A DNA stretch of 51,379 nucleotides from an archaeon. GTDB taxonomy: Archaea; Micrarchaeota; Micrarchaeia; Anstonellales; Bilamarchaeaceae. Positions 39,786 through 49,447 of the stretch are shown here, in pieces (the first letter of the stretch is position 1; each line of letters begins with the position of its first letter). Location of the stretch: the NCBI GenBank assembly GCA_020053355.1, contig JAGVNI010000010.1, positions 1-51,379 of the forward strand, written 5' to 3'. The notes beneath the pieces were generated by a model. That model was not told the origin of the DNA, ran no database searches, and saw only the letters and a list, made by a program, of their open reading frames with translations. Made by a program: the position numbers and the translations under genes.

Positions 39786-40502
39786 TCAGAATGAACCTTC
39801 CCGTCCGCCAGGGCCCGGCCTGCGGCCGAATCCCCGTCTCCGGTCTCCGCCCCGCTCAGGGCCGCGGAACCGGCCTCCGCCGCCACGCTCGCCCCCGCGG
39901 AATTCCCTTCTCGGCGGATAGCGCTCGCGGCGTTCCTCTTCCGGAGGCGGGGCCTCGCCCTCTTTCAGGGGGAGCTTGCGCCTCTCCTTCCAGAAGCACG
40001 ATGGGCATATGAATATCTTCTCCTGGAGATTCATCTTGCTCCTGCAGCGGGGGCAGAATGCGCAGACGACGCCGCATTCGTGGCCGAACATCGTGATGTC
40101 GAAGCCGGTCCGGTCTATTTTCTGGACTTTCGCCTTGATGATGTCGCCTATCTTCACTTCGTCGCGCAAATCCCGCACGTAGCCTGTCCGTATGGCCGTG
40201 ACCGGGAGGACCGCCTCGAACTCGACGCCGCGGGCGCCGCCTTCGGCTTCCTCGGCCGGGATGCACCCGCCGATTGCCTTGTTCAGGCTCGCCTTGATTA
40301 TGACGCAGTAGACGGGCATGCCGATGTGCGGCTGCTTCAGCGTCCTTCCGCGCGATTTGACTTCGGCCTTGCCTGGAACGCTCAGGTTCTCGCCAACGCC
40401 TGCGGAGTATACCTCGTCCTTTTCCGAATATGTGTTCTCGCCCGGCTCGGCCTCCTCGGCGCTCGAGATATGGTCTCCAGGCAGGACTAGCTTCTTTTCC
40501 AT
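39786..40502 (-). CDS. csl4: Exosome RNA-binding cap subunit Csl4, with RGG-rich tail
   Basis: A 238 aa protein. N-terminal domain (~1-60), S1 RNA-binding domain (~65-145) and zinc ribbon (four Cys: CAFCPRC then CPSC, ~148-175), as in archaeal exosome Csl4, which recruits RNA and DnaG to the degradation machine. Odd point: residues ~185-238 form an Arg/Gly-rich tail with RGG motifs (FRGGERGGGG, RGGDRRRGFG) that family members normally lack. It suggests extra RNA binding or condensate behaviour. Confidence 0.93.
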   Translation of the reverse strand: MEKKLVLPGDHISSAEEAEPGENTYSEKDEVYSAGVGENLSVPGKAEVKSRGRTLKQPHIGMPVYCVIIKASLNKAIGGCIPAEEAEGGARGVEFEAVLPVTAIRTGYVRDLRDEVKIGDIIKAKVQKIDRTGFDITMFGHECGVVCAFCPRCRSKMNLQEKIFICPSCFWKERRKLPLKEGEAPPPEEERRERYPPRREFRGGERGGGGRFRGPERGGDRRRGFGRRPGPGGREGSF

Positions 40503-40608
40503 GGAAATTCCTCTGGGGATTAAAGAGAAGTAACTATTGAAAAGGAAGAGTTTTTAAAGATGAATTATGCGTTTCTCTTCTATAAGACGCTATTGTGTGT
40601 GATAAGCG

Positions 40609-41850
40609 ATGAAACGACCCATCCTCGTGATATGCATCGACCGCGACAACGACCTGTTCGAGAAAGGCAAGGTCAGCGGCCCCCTTATCGGCAGGGAGAG
40701 GAACCTCCAGGGCGCCCTGGCATTGTCGCTTGCTGACCCCGAGGACCCAGACTCAAACGCGATTTACTATTCGGTGAGGCTCTTCGACCAGATGCGGGCG
40801 GACGGCCACAACGTGGAGGTCATCACGCTCACCGGGGACCGGAAACTCGGCTACCGGGCGGACAAGGAAATCAGCTCGCAGCTCGACAAGATAATAACCG
40901 AATTGAACCCGTCATCCTGCGTCATCGTGTCCGATGGCGCCGCCGACGAGGAAATCCTCCCCATAATAAAATCGCGCCTGAAAGTGGACTCGACGAAAAT
41001 CGTATTCATCAAGCAGGCGAAGGAGCTGGAAAAGACGTATTTCGTGCTGCTTGAGAAGTTGCGCGACCCGCATTTTGCCAAGACGATTATCGGGATACCC
41101 GCCCTCCTGCTGCTCCTGACCGCCATCTCCATATACCTGGGCCTCGGATGGCTGCCGATAGTGATAGCTGTCGCAGGGTACGCGCTGCTCCGCGTCTATG
41201 GCGTGGAGGACTGGGTGATTGACATCATCAAGGATTTCCGGTTCTCTTTCGAGCGCACGAGCTGGATAGGCTACATCGGCGGCCTGGCGGTATTCATGAT
41301 AGGGATTTTCGTCGGGTACCAGACGTTCCAGAAAGGCCTCGCACTCGGGCTCGCGAATGACAAATTAATAGCCCTGGTCGCCGGAAGCATCAGCTGGATA
41401 TCGTTCACTGCGCTCCTCCTCATCATGGCCGGAAAAAGCATAGACGCGCTCATGGAAAGGAAAAAATACCGGATAACGAAATATATGCTCTATTCCGCCG
41501 CGGCCGGGCTCTCCACGCTGGTCGTCCTAGTCGGCAGCAACTGGATAGTCAACATGAACGAGCCGTATGTCGATTTCGGCACGTTCCTCTTCACGATTGC
41601 ACTTTCCGTCGTGGCAGGATACGCCGCCACCTCGCTCATCAACTGGTACCGCAAGGAGGTGCTCATGGAGATGAAAATCGAGGGCAAGGAGGCGATTTCC
41701 GAGAGCGGCACATACCTCGGCAAGATTGTCGGCATAGACGGGAGGCACGGCAAGATAATCATCCAGACGATATTCGACAAGAGGTACACGATAGCCATGT
41801 CGGCAGTCAGCTCCGTTGAAGAGAACGTGGTGCTGAAATCGAATGACTGA
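40609..41850 (+). CDS. DUF373 family membrane protein
   Basis: A 413 aa archaeal family of unknown function. A soluble N-terminal alpha/beta domain (~1-150) starts ILVICIDRDNDL and contains VIVSDGAADEE; about seven hydrophobic segments follow (~160-345), then a C-terminal soluble tail. A TATA-like TTCTATAAG lies ~25-30 nt upstream of the ATG. The stop overlaps a possible start of the next gene, so the two probably form an operon. Confidence 0.9.
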   Translation: MKRPILVICIDRDNDLFEKGKVSGPLIGRERNLQGALALSLADPEDPDSNAIYYSVRLFDQMRADGHNVEVITLTGDRKLGYRADKEISSQLDKIITELNPSSCVIVSDGAADEEILPIIKSRLKVDSTKIVFIKQAKELEKTYFVLLEKLRDPHFAKTIIGIPALLLLLTAISIYLGLGWLPIVIAVAGYALLRVYGVEDWVIDIIKDFRFSFERTSWIGYIGGLAVFMIGIFVGYQTFQKGLALGLANDKLIALVAGSISWISFTALLLIMAGKSIDALMERKKYRITKYMLYSAAAGLSTLVVLVGSNWIVNMNEPYVDFGTFLFTIALSVVAGYAATSLINWYRKEVLMEMKIEGKEAISESGTYLGKIVGIDGRHGKIIIQTIFDKRYTIAMSAVSSVEENVVLKSND

Positions 41851-41869
41851 GGATTGGGGGCGGATATGC

Positions 41870-42271
41870 ATGGTTGAAATGAAGACTGCGGCGGGAAAAA
41901 TTTCCAGGATAGCGGCCGTCGTGTGCGTGCTGGCCCTAATCGGCACCATCATCCTCCCGGAGCTATGGATAGCGTTCGCGAAATTCACGGTGCAGAACGA
42001 CGTCCCGCCTTTTGCCGGCAGCTTCGGCTGCTATCCGGATAAGGAGCCCTGCTGCCTCGAGGGGTACAACAGGACCGCCTATACGGAGCGGTGGGCATAC
42101 CCGAATGCCAACGTCAGCTGCATCTACATCGGGTATCCGGTCAAGGAGATACTCATAACTTTCGCGCTCATCATGCTCATCGTGGCGTTCGTATCCCACA
42201 TATACGGCAGGCGCAAGGATATGCAGGTTGCGGCGAAAACCGGCCCGGAAGCCGGGAGCGGGCCCGGATAA
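41870..42271 (+). CDS. Small two-span membrane protein
   Basis: About 133 aa from the ATG at 41870; an upstream in-frame ATG at 41843 overlapping the DUF373 stop would add nine residues. Two hydrophobic segments (~14-36 and ~95-115) flank an exterior loop of ~55 residues with four Cys (including CC) and two N-glycosylation sequons. No known family. Probably co-transcribed with DUF373. Confidence 0.7.
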   Translation: MVEMKTAAGKISRIAAVVCVLALIGTIILPELWIAFAKFTVQNDVPPFAGSFGCYPDKEPCCLEGYNRTAYTERWAYPNANVSCIYIGYPVKEILITFALIMLIVAFVSHIYGRRKDMQVAAKTGPEAGSGPG

Positions 42272-42296
42272 AGAGGATATTGGCCAGACTGCGCCT

Positions 42297-44372
42297 TCAA
42301 TCGGCCTGCGTCTTCATCTTCCGGAGCAGCTCTTTCTTCGCCTTTCCCTCTGACAGCGCATGCTCCAGGACTTCGACGATGTCGTTCACCTGGACGATTT
42401 CTATCTTGCCGCTAAGCTCTTTTGGCAGGTAGACATCCTGCCCGTTCGCTTTCGGGATTAAAGCCTTCTTGATGCCGGATTCTATTGCCGCCTCCAACTT
42501 GCCGTTGATTCCCCCGACCGGGAGCACGCGGCCCCGGACGTCCAATGAGCCGGTCATGGCCACATCCTGGCGCACAGGTATGTTGGAAAGCGCGGAGATT
42601 ACCGCAACCGCGGTCGAAATCGACGCGCTGTCGCCTTCCACGCCCTCATATGTCTGGAGGAACTGGATGTGGAGGTCGGTCCGCGCAATCGCGGTCCCTA
42701 TGTATTTCTTGAAAATCGCGGAAACATTATCGACAGCCTCTTTCGCGATCTGGCCGAGCTTCCCGGTCGCAATCACCTTGCCCTCGCTCTTGGATGCCGC
42801 AGGCGTGGCCTCGGCGACGATTGGAAGGACGAGCCCCGCTCTGGAATCCCCGAGGACCGCAAGGCCGTTCACGCGGCCGACTTCCGCGCCGCTTGTGACT
42901 ATCGTCTGGTATTCTTTCTTGTGCTCGATGATTTTCGCGCCTAATTGACTCTCGATGGACTTGAACACCTTCCTTGCTTCGAGGACATCGTCCTTGGTGA
43001 CAAGCGGGTGCGCCTTCTCGCGCGCCATGTCGCCTGCGGCGCGGACAAGGCCGCCAAGCTCGCGCAAGTTGAGGGTGAACCTCTTGCGCCTGCCCGACAT
43101 CCTGCGCCCTTCTTCGATGATCTCCGCCACCGCCTCCGAATCGAATTGCGGGATTTTCCCGTCGCGCTTGACTTCCTGCGCTATGAATGTGACAAGCTTC
43201 TCCTCGTTCTCAGGGGTGTCTTCCATGGAATCCTCCACGTAGACCTCGTATCCGCCGCCCCGGATGCGCGAGCGCAGCGCAGGGTGTATGTGCGCCATGT
43301 CGGGCAGGTTGCCTGCGGCGACAAGGACGAAATCCGTCGGGACCGGCTGCGTCTTCACGAGGGCGCCGGACGACATCTCGCTCTGGCCTGTAATGGAATA
43401 TTTCTTCTCCTGCATCGCAGTCAGTATCTCCTGCTGCCAGTTCAGCTTCAGCGATGCGATTTCGTCGATGAACAGGACGCCGCGGTTCGCCTGGTGGATT
43501 GCGCCGGCTTCGACGCGCAGGTGCGCCGGCGTGCCAAGCCCCCCGGATTGCAGGGGGTCGTGCTTAATATCGCCAAGAAGCGAGCCTGCGCGCGAGCCTG
43601 TCGCGTCGATGAACGGGGCGGTGAAGCGTTCGCTGTTGTCGACAATCAGTTTCGGATTAGTCTGCTCCGTAATCATCAGGCGCCGCCCAAGCCCGGATGT
43701 GGCATTGGATATGATGAACAGCAGGCCGAGGCCGAGGACCGCCACTACGGCAAGCAGTTTCAGGCTCTCCGGGATTTCGGTCGAGAGGATGACGACCAGG
43801 ATGATGATGCCTGCGATGGCGATTATGAGCGAGGCGGACGGGCCTTTCGTCCCTTCGTCGCGCGGTTTCTGGTATGATGAGATTCTCCGGCCGAGGCCGA
43901 TTCGCAGCTGCTTCGCAATCGACATGCGCCCCGCGGCTTCTGATGGCTCGGCGGCCTTATCAACAGGTTTCTCTTCTGATTTCTGGGCGGCCTTGTCCAA
44001 TGATTTGCCCGCGGCCGAAACATCCCCGCCAATCTTCCTGATTTTCTCAAGCTCTTTGGGCGAGAAGTACCTGTCCAGCTTGTTCTTCTTGATGTATTCC
44101 AAATCCGGATGCGTCCTCATGACGCGCACCATGGGCATGTTCTCGTTGTTGGGGTTCGGATAGATGAGGACGTCTTCAAGCTCCTCACCCTGCATCAGTT
44201 CGGCCATGGCTTGCGCCATCATGCTTTTGCCGGTTCCGGGGGGGCCTATCAGGAGGACGTTGCGCTTCTGCCTCGCCGCCTTCTTTATGATGTCGACGGC
44301 GGTGTCCTGGCCGATTATCTGGTCGATGATGCGCTCAGGGACTGCTACCTCTGCGGTTGATTTGACTTTCAT
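42297..44372 (-). CDS. lonB: Archaeal membrane-bound Lon protease (LonB)
   Basis: A 691 aa ATP-dependent quality-control protease on the inner face of the membrane. Walker A GPPGTGKS (43-50), Walker [11 protein letters not shown], two transmembrane segments inserted in the AAA+ domain (~180-225), and a C-terminal protease domain with the Ser-Lys dyad (Ser582 in GDSAS, Lys625 in INGKLEAA). Residues ~125-165 form a Lys/Glu/Ala-rich linker. Shine-Dalgarno AGGTGAT precedes the ATG by 6 nt. TATA-like box near 44409-44418. Confidence 0.97.
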   Translation of the reverse strand: MKVKSTAEVAVPERIIDQIIGQDTAVDIIKKAARQKRNVLLIGPPGTGKSMMAQAMAELMQGEELEDVLIYPNPNNENMPMVRVMRTHPDLEYIKKNKLDRYFSPKELEKIRKIGGDVSAAGKSLDKAAQKSEEKPVDKAAEPSEAAGRMSIAKQLRIGLGRRISSYQKPRDEGTKGPSASLIIAIAGIIILVVILSTEIPESLKLLAVVAVLGLGLLFIISNATSGLGRRLMITEQTNPKLIVDNSERFTAPFIDATGSRAGSLLGDIKHDPLQSGGLGTPAHLRVEAGAIHQANRGVLFIDEIASLKLNWQQEILTAMQEKKYSITGQSEMSSGALVKTQPVPTDFVLVAAGNLPDMAHIHPALRSRIRGGGYEVYVEDSMEDTPENEEKLVTFIAQEVKRDGKIPQFDSEAVAEIIEEGRRMSGRRKRFTLNLRELGGLVRAAGDMAREKAHPLVTKDDVLEARKVFKSIESQLGAKIIEHKKEYQTIVTSGAEVGRVNGLAVLGDSRAGLVLPIVAEATPAASKSEGKVIATGKLGQIAKEAVDNVSAIFKKYIGTAIARTDLHIQFLQTYEGVEGDSASISTAVAVISALSNIPVRQDVAMTGSLDVRGRVLPVGGINGKLEAAIESGIKKALIPKANGQDVYLPKELSGKIEIVQVNDIVEVLEHALSEGKAKKELLRKMKTQAD

Positions 44373-44418
44373 CCGAGAATCACCTTGTTATGAGGGCGGC
44401 GGGGGTATAAATTACTTT

Positions 44419-45648
44419 CTAGGAAACGACGCGCACATCCCTAAACGCCATCCGTGGCGCAACGAGCGAGCCGATGACATGCTGATTCTTCTCTATGCCT
44501 TCGATATTCGCGAACATGTCGAACACGTTGCCGCTGAGCATGAAGTTCTTGATGGGCCTGCGCTTTCCTTTTTCCACCAAAAACGCCGCGCTCACTTCCA
44601 GGCCGATGTCGCCTGTCGTGAGGTTCGCTGTGTGCGAGCCGTGCGCCGAGTGCACCTCTATGAACCGGTCAAGCTCGTTCAGGTCGTTCCAGTCGCCGGG
44701 GGAGATGACGATATTCGACGCGCCAATCGACGGGGAGGAGTCGTATGAATCCCGCGAGCATGCGCCGGAATCCTTCACGCTTCCATGTTCAAGGGCTGAT
44801 GTCTCGCGGTCGTAGAGGAATGACTTGGCCTCGCCCTTGTCTATCAGCACGCGACGGGCTGAGGGCGTCCCTTCGTCATCGAACGGCCGCGCGTTGATGC
44901 CGGCTGACAGCGCATCGTCGCATATCGTAAGCGTGTCCGAGAAGCGCTTTTTCCCCCCGCCAAGGGCGGTTATCCCGCGCCTCTTCCAATCCCCTGACAG
45001 GGACGGGATGAGGGTATCCACGAGGTTTTCGAGGGCCTCGGGCTCCATCAGAACGGTATATGCGCCGCTTTCGGGCTTCCCCGCATTCTGCATCGAAACG
45101 GCCATCTCCGCCGCCTTGCGCCCGATTTGGGCGGCAACAGAAGGCCGGCGGTGCGACGCGAGGAATGAGAAGCCGTAGCCGTCGTTATGCATGCTTTCCA
45201 CATAGAGCGAATATATGGTCTTGGAATAAGAGCCTGAAAAGCCGGCTGTGTTCTCCACGATTACACGGGCAATCTCCGCGGATGCCATGACGCGGGGCTT
45301 CCCGCCTTTGGATGCGGCAGCATCCTTCGCCTCGTCCACAAGGGAGCGCAGCGGCTCGTAGTCGTCTTGCGAAAACGACGGGTCCTCGATGTCAGGTTTG
45401 TCGAATGCCGCTTCCGGCGCGAATGACAAGCCGCTTTTGACGGAAAAGCGCGAAAGCGCCTTTGCTTGCGCGAGGGCTTCCGGCACCCCGGACTCGTGCT
45501 GGCAGTGGCCGAAACCCAGCCTCCCGTCTTCCAGAACGCGCACCGCGAAACCGGCCGAAGAATCGGATTCCTTGGTCTTGAGCTCGCCTCCGGAAAAAGC
45601 CAGCCTTATGGAGCGGGATTCGTAGCGGAACATCTCATGGGCGGACAT
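44419..45648 (-). CDS. TldE/PmbA-like protein (TldD-TldE protease family)
   Basis: A 409 aa protein. TldD/TldE act as a heterodimeric metallopeptidase that trims peptides; TldD carries the HExxxH site and TldE does not. No HExxxH is seen here, and the late GASNIVISPG and VSAAFLVEKGK segments fit TldE/PmbA. No tldD is present in the window. The frame is open further upstream to 46212, but that part is antisense to thpR; the ATG at 45648 has a TATA-like box 20-30 nt upstream and begins the family homology (MSAHEMFRYESRSI). Confidence 0.88.
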   Translation of the reverse strand: MSAHEMFRYESRSIRLAFSGGELKTKESDSSAGFAVRVLEDGRLGFGHCQHESGVPEALAQAKALSRFSVKSGLSFAPEAAFDKPDIEDPSFSQDDYEPLRSLVDEAKDAAASKGGKPRVMASAEIARVIVENTAGFSGSYSKTIYSLYVESMHNDGYGFSFLASHRRPSVAAQIGRKAAEMAVSMQNAGKPESGAYTVLMEPEALENLVDTLIPSLSGDWKRRGITALGGGKKRFSDTLTICDDALSAGINARPFDDEGTPSARRVLIDKGEAKSFLYDRETSALEHGSVKDSGACSRDSYDSSPSIGASNIVISPGDWNDLNELDRFIEVHSAHGSHTANLTTGDIGLEVSAAFLVEKGKRRPIKNFMLSGNVFDMFANIEGIEKNQHVIGSLVAPRMAFRDVRVVS

Positions 45649-45682
45649 ACCGCTTTTAATCTCCGCGCGATATTTTAAACAC
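45649..45682. promoter_or_regulatory. Divergent promoter gap between tldE and thpR
   Basis: Only 34 nt. TTTTAAT (45654-45660) is 23-29 nt upstream of the thpR ATG; on the other strand TTTAAAATATC (45669-45679) is 21-31 nt upstream of the tldE ATG. Both transcripts look leaderless and their promoters interlock. Confidence 0.55.
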
Positions 45683-46207
45683 ATGAGGACATTCGTCGCC
45701 GTTCCGGTCCCTGAGGCGCTGCGCAGGAAGGTGTCTGCATTGGGGCTTGAGATTGCCGCCTCCGGCATCAACCTTGTGAAGCCGGACAACATGCACCTGA
45801 CGCTCAGGTTCATCGGCGATATCCCGGACGCAGAAGTCGACGGGGTAAAAAAGCTCCTTGGCAAGGTGAAATTCGGCCGGTTTTCCTGCCGGGTGACGGG
45901 GGTCGGCGTCTTCCCGAACGAAAGCTTCGTCCGCGTTGTATGGGCCGGATGCGCAAGTGATGGCGCGCTGGAAGCGCTGGCAAAAGACGTTGCAGGCGCC
46001 TTATGCGCATACGGGGGCGACGAGCGGTTCTCCGCCCACCTGACTATCGCCAGGGTAAAGGGCAAAATCGACCCCCGCCCGTTTCTCGAAAAACACATGA
46101 ACGAGGAGTTCGGCGAGTTCGTTGCCGGAGAATTCCACCTGGTATGCAGCGTGCTTGGCCCGGGGGGGCCGGCATACACGACCCTGGCCGTATTCAAGGC
46201 GGATTGA
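45683..46207 (+). CDS. thpR: RNA 2',3'-cyclic phosphodiesterase (2'-5' RNA ligase family)
   Basis: A 174 aa 2H phosphoesterase. The two H-x-T motifs are MHLTL (His38) and AHLTI (His119). It opens 2',3'-cyclic phosphates to 2'-phosphates; cyclic phosphate is the product of RtcA, encoded in the same window, though the genes are 12 kb apart. Ends 4 nt before the next ATG. Confidence 0.94.
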   Translation: MRTFVAVPVPEALRRKVSALGLEIAASGINLVKPDNMHLTLRFIGDIPDAEVDGVKKLLGKVKFGRFSCRVTGVGVFPNESFVRVVWAGCASDGALEALAKDVAGALCAYGGDERFSAHLTIARVKGKIDPRPFLEKHMNEEFGEFVAGEFHLVCSVLGPGGPAYTTLAVFKAD

Positions 46208-46211
46208 TTCA

Positions 46212-47060
46212 ATGCTCGAATTCCTGCCTGCCCTCGGCTCGCTCATTTCTTACGGCTCGATGGGCACGGTTTCGAAAAAAGCGATAAACGCCATCGGCCG
46301 GCACAGGGCGATAGCCTATTCCTACATCGTGCTGGTCGCGCTCCTTCTAACCATCAGCGCGCTCGCCCTCGGCCCGGGGGGATTGTACTTCCCGGAAGCC
46401 CTCCTGCCCGCATACGCCCTCCAGATAGCAGTCGGCGCGCTCGGCTCGATACTGGCATATAAGGCGCTCCATTACGGAAAGGCGAGCATCATCGGGCCGG
46501 TTAGCCAGATTAGCGGCGTCATCGTCCTTGCGGCCAGCATCGTGTTCCTTTCCGAAACCCCGGGGGTTTTCCAGATTGCAGGCGCATTATTGATAGTCGG
46601 TTCAGCGCTCGTTGTGGCAATGGACGGGAGTGGCCGGTTCAGGGTGGAGCCGTGGATGCCGTTCCTCGCGCTTTCAATCCTCTGCCGCGCCTACTATTAT
46701 ACATCCATCAAATCGTTCGTTTCCGCCCTCGGGCCGCTCCAGGCCAGCCTTTTCCTCGAGGCGGGGATTGCCATGTTCATAATCCTTTTCCACATGCTGC
46801 GCGGGAAAGACCTCTCGCTCCCTAAACCCGCCAGGATGGCGGCTCCTGCGGCAGGGGCCGGGTGTCTCCTGTTTGCAGGCTCGGTGCTATACAGCACGTC
46901 TGTAGGAAGCATAGGCGCAGGGCTGACTTCGGCTATCTACTCCGGGACGCCGATTGTCAACACCGTGCTCGCATATTTCCTGTTGGGGGAGAAACTGGAT
47001 AGGATGAAGTACGCCGCCATAGCGCTCATGGTGCTTGGGTTGATTATGATTTTTATCTAG
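46212..47060 (+). CDS. EamA/DMT-family transporter
   Basis: A 282 aa drug/metabolite transporter-type membrane protein with about ten hydrophobic segments in two EamA halves (~1-135 and ~145-282), including KALHYGKASIIGPVSQ in the first and SAIYSGTPIVNTVLAYFLLG in the second. Substrate unknown. Start at 46212, 4 nt past the thpR stop; an upstream in-frame ATG lies inside thpR. Confidence 0.88.
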   Translation: MLEFLPALGSLISYGSMGTVSKKAINAIGRHRAIAYSYIVLVALLLTISALALGPGGLYFPEALLPAYALQIAVGALGSILAYKALHYGKASIIGPVSQISGVIVLAASIVFLSETPGVFQIAGALLIVGSALVVAMDGSGRFRVEPWMPFLALSILCRAYYYTSIKSFVSALGPLQASLFLEAGIAMFIILFHMLRGKDLSLPKPARMAAPAAGAGCLLFAGSVLYSTSVGSIGAGLTSAIYSGTPIVNTVLAYFLLGEKLDRMKYAAIALMVLGLIMIFI

Positions 47061-47100
47061 TTAAAAGTAGAAAAATAAGAAAAATGAAAAAAGAGGATAT
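47061..47100 (-). terminator. A/T-rich convergent spacer acting as terminator
   Basis: On the minus strand this spacer gives several T-runs (four to six T each) just past the stop of the 47101-48258 gene, typical of archaeal U-rich termination. It also follows the convergent EamA gene. Confidence 0.45.
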
Positions 47101-48258
47101 TCAAGTCTTCGCCGCCCGCCCCCTCCAGAAGAAGATGGCGGCGGCCACCAGCACCAGGACCAGGACGCCTCCCAGGATGAAGGGCATCATATCCCCGCCG
47201 GCAGCGGCCGGCTTCCCGGTGTCCTCGCCCCCGGCTTTCGGCATGGACCTGACCTCGATAATCTTCACTATTTTCCCGTCTTTTAACAGGGCTACCTTGT
47301 AGGTGCCAGGCTCGCCAAGCGGAAGGGTGAAGCTGCCGTTCTGGTCAGTTGTGCCGGTCGAGTTCTTGCCGGAAGGGTCCGTAACTACGTAATCGCAGTT
47401 CGCGCAGGGCTGGTTGTTCTCGGTAGCCCCGCATGTCTGTGTGGCCCCAACAACGCCCTCGGCCGGGCAGGTTACGTCGCCCTGAACGCACTTGTGATTC
47501 GTGCATTCGTATCCATCCTGGCAGGATGGGCAGCCGGTCTCGGTGCCGCATTCATAGCCGTATGCCACGAATGCGTGGTTTGAAATCTCACCGCAGTCGC
47601 CTGAAGGCACGTCCTTGCAGGTGCCGGTGTTCGCGGCGGCAGCGGATTTGTAGCAGTACTGGATCTGCGTGCAGTCCCCGTTAGAGCTGCACCCGTCAGA
47701 TTCTTCAGGGGACTTCTCCTTGCATACATTGTTCACGCAAGACTGCGTGGAGGAGCATTGCGCATCCTGGCAGCAGGCGTATTTCACGCACTGGTGGTTC
47801 TGCACCTTGCCGCATTCGCACTGGACTGAAACGCATTCCCCCTGGCTGCACGCCCCGGTCGCAGCGCACTCTGAATCCTGGGTGCATACTGGCGGGGTGC
47901 CGCCGCATTGGGCGCATGCGAGAAGCTCCTGCGTGACTGTCTCGGAGTCATAGTCCTCGCTCGTCACTTTCACATCCACCTTCATGCCGCAGCCGTCGAA
48001 AACGAATTGGCCATTGGCATCCGTCTCGCCTGTTGCGAGAAGGTTGGCGGTGGACACATCCTTGACGGATACATGCGCGCCAGGGTAGGCATCACCCTTG
48101 GCTGTTGCGCTTACGACATTGCCGTCGCAGGATGGATTGACTAATACCGTCATGCTGTATTGCGGGTCATCGTCATCACTGGGCGGGGGAGGGGTATAAC
48201 CAATCGAAAAACAACACACCAACATTATCAGGACAGAGAATACCATCATTAGTCTCAT
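47101..48258 (-). CDS. Secreted, cysteine-rich, C-terminally membrane-anchored surface protein
   Basis: A 385 aa protein. Signal peptide (~1-20, MMVFSVLIMLVCCF core); a carboxypeptidase-regulatory-like beta domain (~35-110, with ATGETDANGQFVFDG); a Cys-rich region of EGF/dickkopf-like units (~115-280, more than 25 Cys); a second beta domain (~285-345, TDQNGSFTLPLGEPGTY); a C-terminal transmembrane segment (~357-378) and a short positive tail. Probably displayed on the cell surface; Cys-rich exported proteins fit the neighbouring DsbA-like enzyme. TATA-like element 21-32 nt upstream (48279-48290). Confidence 0.85.
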   Translation of the reverse strand: MRLMMVFSVLIMLVCCFSIGYTPPPPSDDDDPQYSMTVLVNPSCDGNVVSATAKGDAYPGAHVSVKDVSTANLLATGETDANGQFVFDGCGMKVDVKVTSEDYDSETVTQELLACAQCGGTPPVCTQDSECAATGACSQGECVSVQCECGKVQNHQCVKYACCQDAQCSSTQSCVNNVCKEKSPEESDGCSSNGDCTQIQYCYKSAAAANTGTCKDVPSGDCGEISNHAFVAYGYECGTETGCPSCQDGYECTNHKCVQGDVTCPAEGVVGATQTCGATENNQPCANCDYVVTDPSGKNSTGTTDQNGSFTLPLGEPGTYKVALLKDGKIVKIIEVRSMPKAGGEDTGKPAAAGGDMMPFILGGVLVLVLVAAAIFFWRGRAAKT

Positions 48259-48278
48259 GATGGGTAATCCTGCAGGAG

Positions 48279-48290
48279 AGTATTTAACAT
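48279..48290 (-). promoter_or_regulatory. TATA-like box for the Cys-rich surface protein
   Basis: Minus-strand ATGTTAAATACT, 21-32 nt upstream of the ATG at 48258. Confidence 0.5.
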
Positions 48291-48358
48291 ATTCTGTAAC
48301 CGGTGACCGCTGGCATCAGGGGGAAATGAAAGGAATCCGAAACCGTGAGGGATTGGGA

Positions 48359-48387
48359 AAAATGGAAAAATATAAAAATAAAAAAAA
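48359..48387 (-). terminator. U-rich terminator after the DsbA-like gene
   Basis: On the minus strand, immediately after the stop, runs of eight, five and five T occur with no strong stem, the usual archaeal 3'-end signal. Confidence 0.55.
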
Positions 48388-49350
48388 TCACGCAAGCAGG
48401 GCGTCGATGACCTGCTTGAGCTTTGCGTACTCGGGGCTCCCGACGATTATGTACGTATTGGTGTCGGATGAGAGCCCCCAGTCGAAGCCTGCCCCGGTCG
48501 CTGCCGATGACACCTTGTCCTTGCTCATTTTCGTGGCATCGACGAGGATGTAGAACGTCGGTGTTCCGGCCCGCCCTACATTGGCTGCCGATACGGTCTG
48601 CCAGTCGCTCGTGAAGCCGTTCACCGTGTCCTCGTACGTGTCGGCGTCAACGCACGATGCGAATGCGGTGGCATCAAGGCCGCTGATGGCCGAAGCGAGC
48701 GCCTTCAGGTTAGCTTTCGAGTACTTGCCGTCATTCTCTTCAGGCGTCTGGTTATCGAATATGGCGGCGTGCATCTCCCAGTACTTGCCCTGGGCATTCG
48801 CGCACATGGCCGCGTTCGATGCATCTGCCGATTCCTGGCCGAGGAACGCCACAGGGTAGTGCCTGAAGGCGATTTTTCCGGCCTGGACGTAGTCGGTTTC
48901 CAATTTCTTCACGGTTCCGAGTATGGCCCCGTATTGCGAAGCGTATTCGCTGGACCACGGGGAGCCGTATGCCATGCCGCAGAACGGGCACTGGAAGTCC
49001 GAGAATTCAAGCACCGTGAGAGTGCTGGAGGTTGAGCCCATGATGGGCGACTGCGAAAGCATCGCGGGCACCTGCATCGTCTTTATGGTTGCGGTCCCGT
49101 TCGTGCCGCCGGACTGGTTGCCACCAGTGTTTCCACCCGTGTTTCCGCCGGTGTTGTTGCCGCACACGGGACATGAGGGCGCCTGGCCCTTCACCAGGCC
49201 GAAACCCTGCGTCATTACCGAGATGACGAGCAATACCGCCATCCCCATGATAAGTATGCCATAGAACAGGTCCTTGCTAAGAGTGACCGAGTTAGTTTCT
49301 TTTTCTGCCAAATAATCACCTCTCTGGTTGTAATAGGAAAAATCTTCCAT
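48388..49350 (-). CDS. DsbA-like thioredoxin-fold oxidoreductase, membrane-anchored
   Basis: A 320 aa protein. One N-terminal transmembrane segment (~29-47), an exterior CPVC (60-63), a Gly/Asn/Thr repeat spacer (GGNTGGNTGGN), then a DsbA/BdbD-type thioredoxin domain with CPFC (121-124) in EFSDFQCPFC and a cis-Pro region GTPTFYIL. It probably makes disulfides in exported proteins such as the Cys-rich neighbour. The ATG at 49350 is chosen over 49407 because a TATA-like box (49366-49375) lies 16-25 nt upstream. Confidence 0.9.
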   Translation of the reverse strand: MEDFSYYNQRGDYLAEKETNSVTLSKDLFYGILIMGMAVLLVISVMTQGFGLVKGQAPSCPVCGNNTGGNTGGNTGGNQSGGTNGTATIKTMQVPAMLSQSPIMGSTSSTLTVLEFSDFQCPFCGMAYGSPWSSEYASQYGAILGTVKKLETDYVQAGKIAFRHYPVAFLGQESADASNAAMCANAQGKYWEMHAAIFDNQTPEENDGKYSKANLKALASAISGLDATAFASCVDADTYEDTVNGFTSDWQTVSAANVGRAGTPTFYILVDATKMSKDKVSSAATGAGFDWGLSSDTNTYIIVGSPEYAKLKQVIDALLA

Positions 49351-49365
49351 CTCTCCGCGAATCAG

Positions 49366-49375
49366 GTATTTAATT
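49366..49375 (-). promoter_or_regulatory. TATA-like box for the DsbA-like gene
   Basis: Minus-strand ATTAAATACC upstream of the ATG at 49350. Confidence 0.5.
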
Positions 49376-49407
49376 GTTTTGAAATGCTTTGGCCGCACCC
49401 AGCGCAA

Positions 49408-49420
49408 GATAAAAATATTC
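49408..49420 (+). promoter_or_regulatory. TATA-like box for the SBDS gene
   Basis: GATAAAAATATTC, 28-40 nt upstream of the ATG at 49448. Confidence 0.5.
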
Positions 49421-49447
49421 GCGTAGTAAGCCCTTGTGGCTGGTTTT

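Noticed and set aside
45649-46212. N-terminal extension of the tldE frame
   Set aside because: It lies wholly antisense to thpR and has no family similarity; the promoter and homology support the start at 45648.
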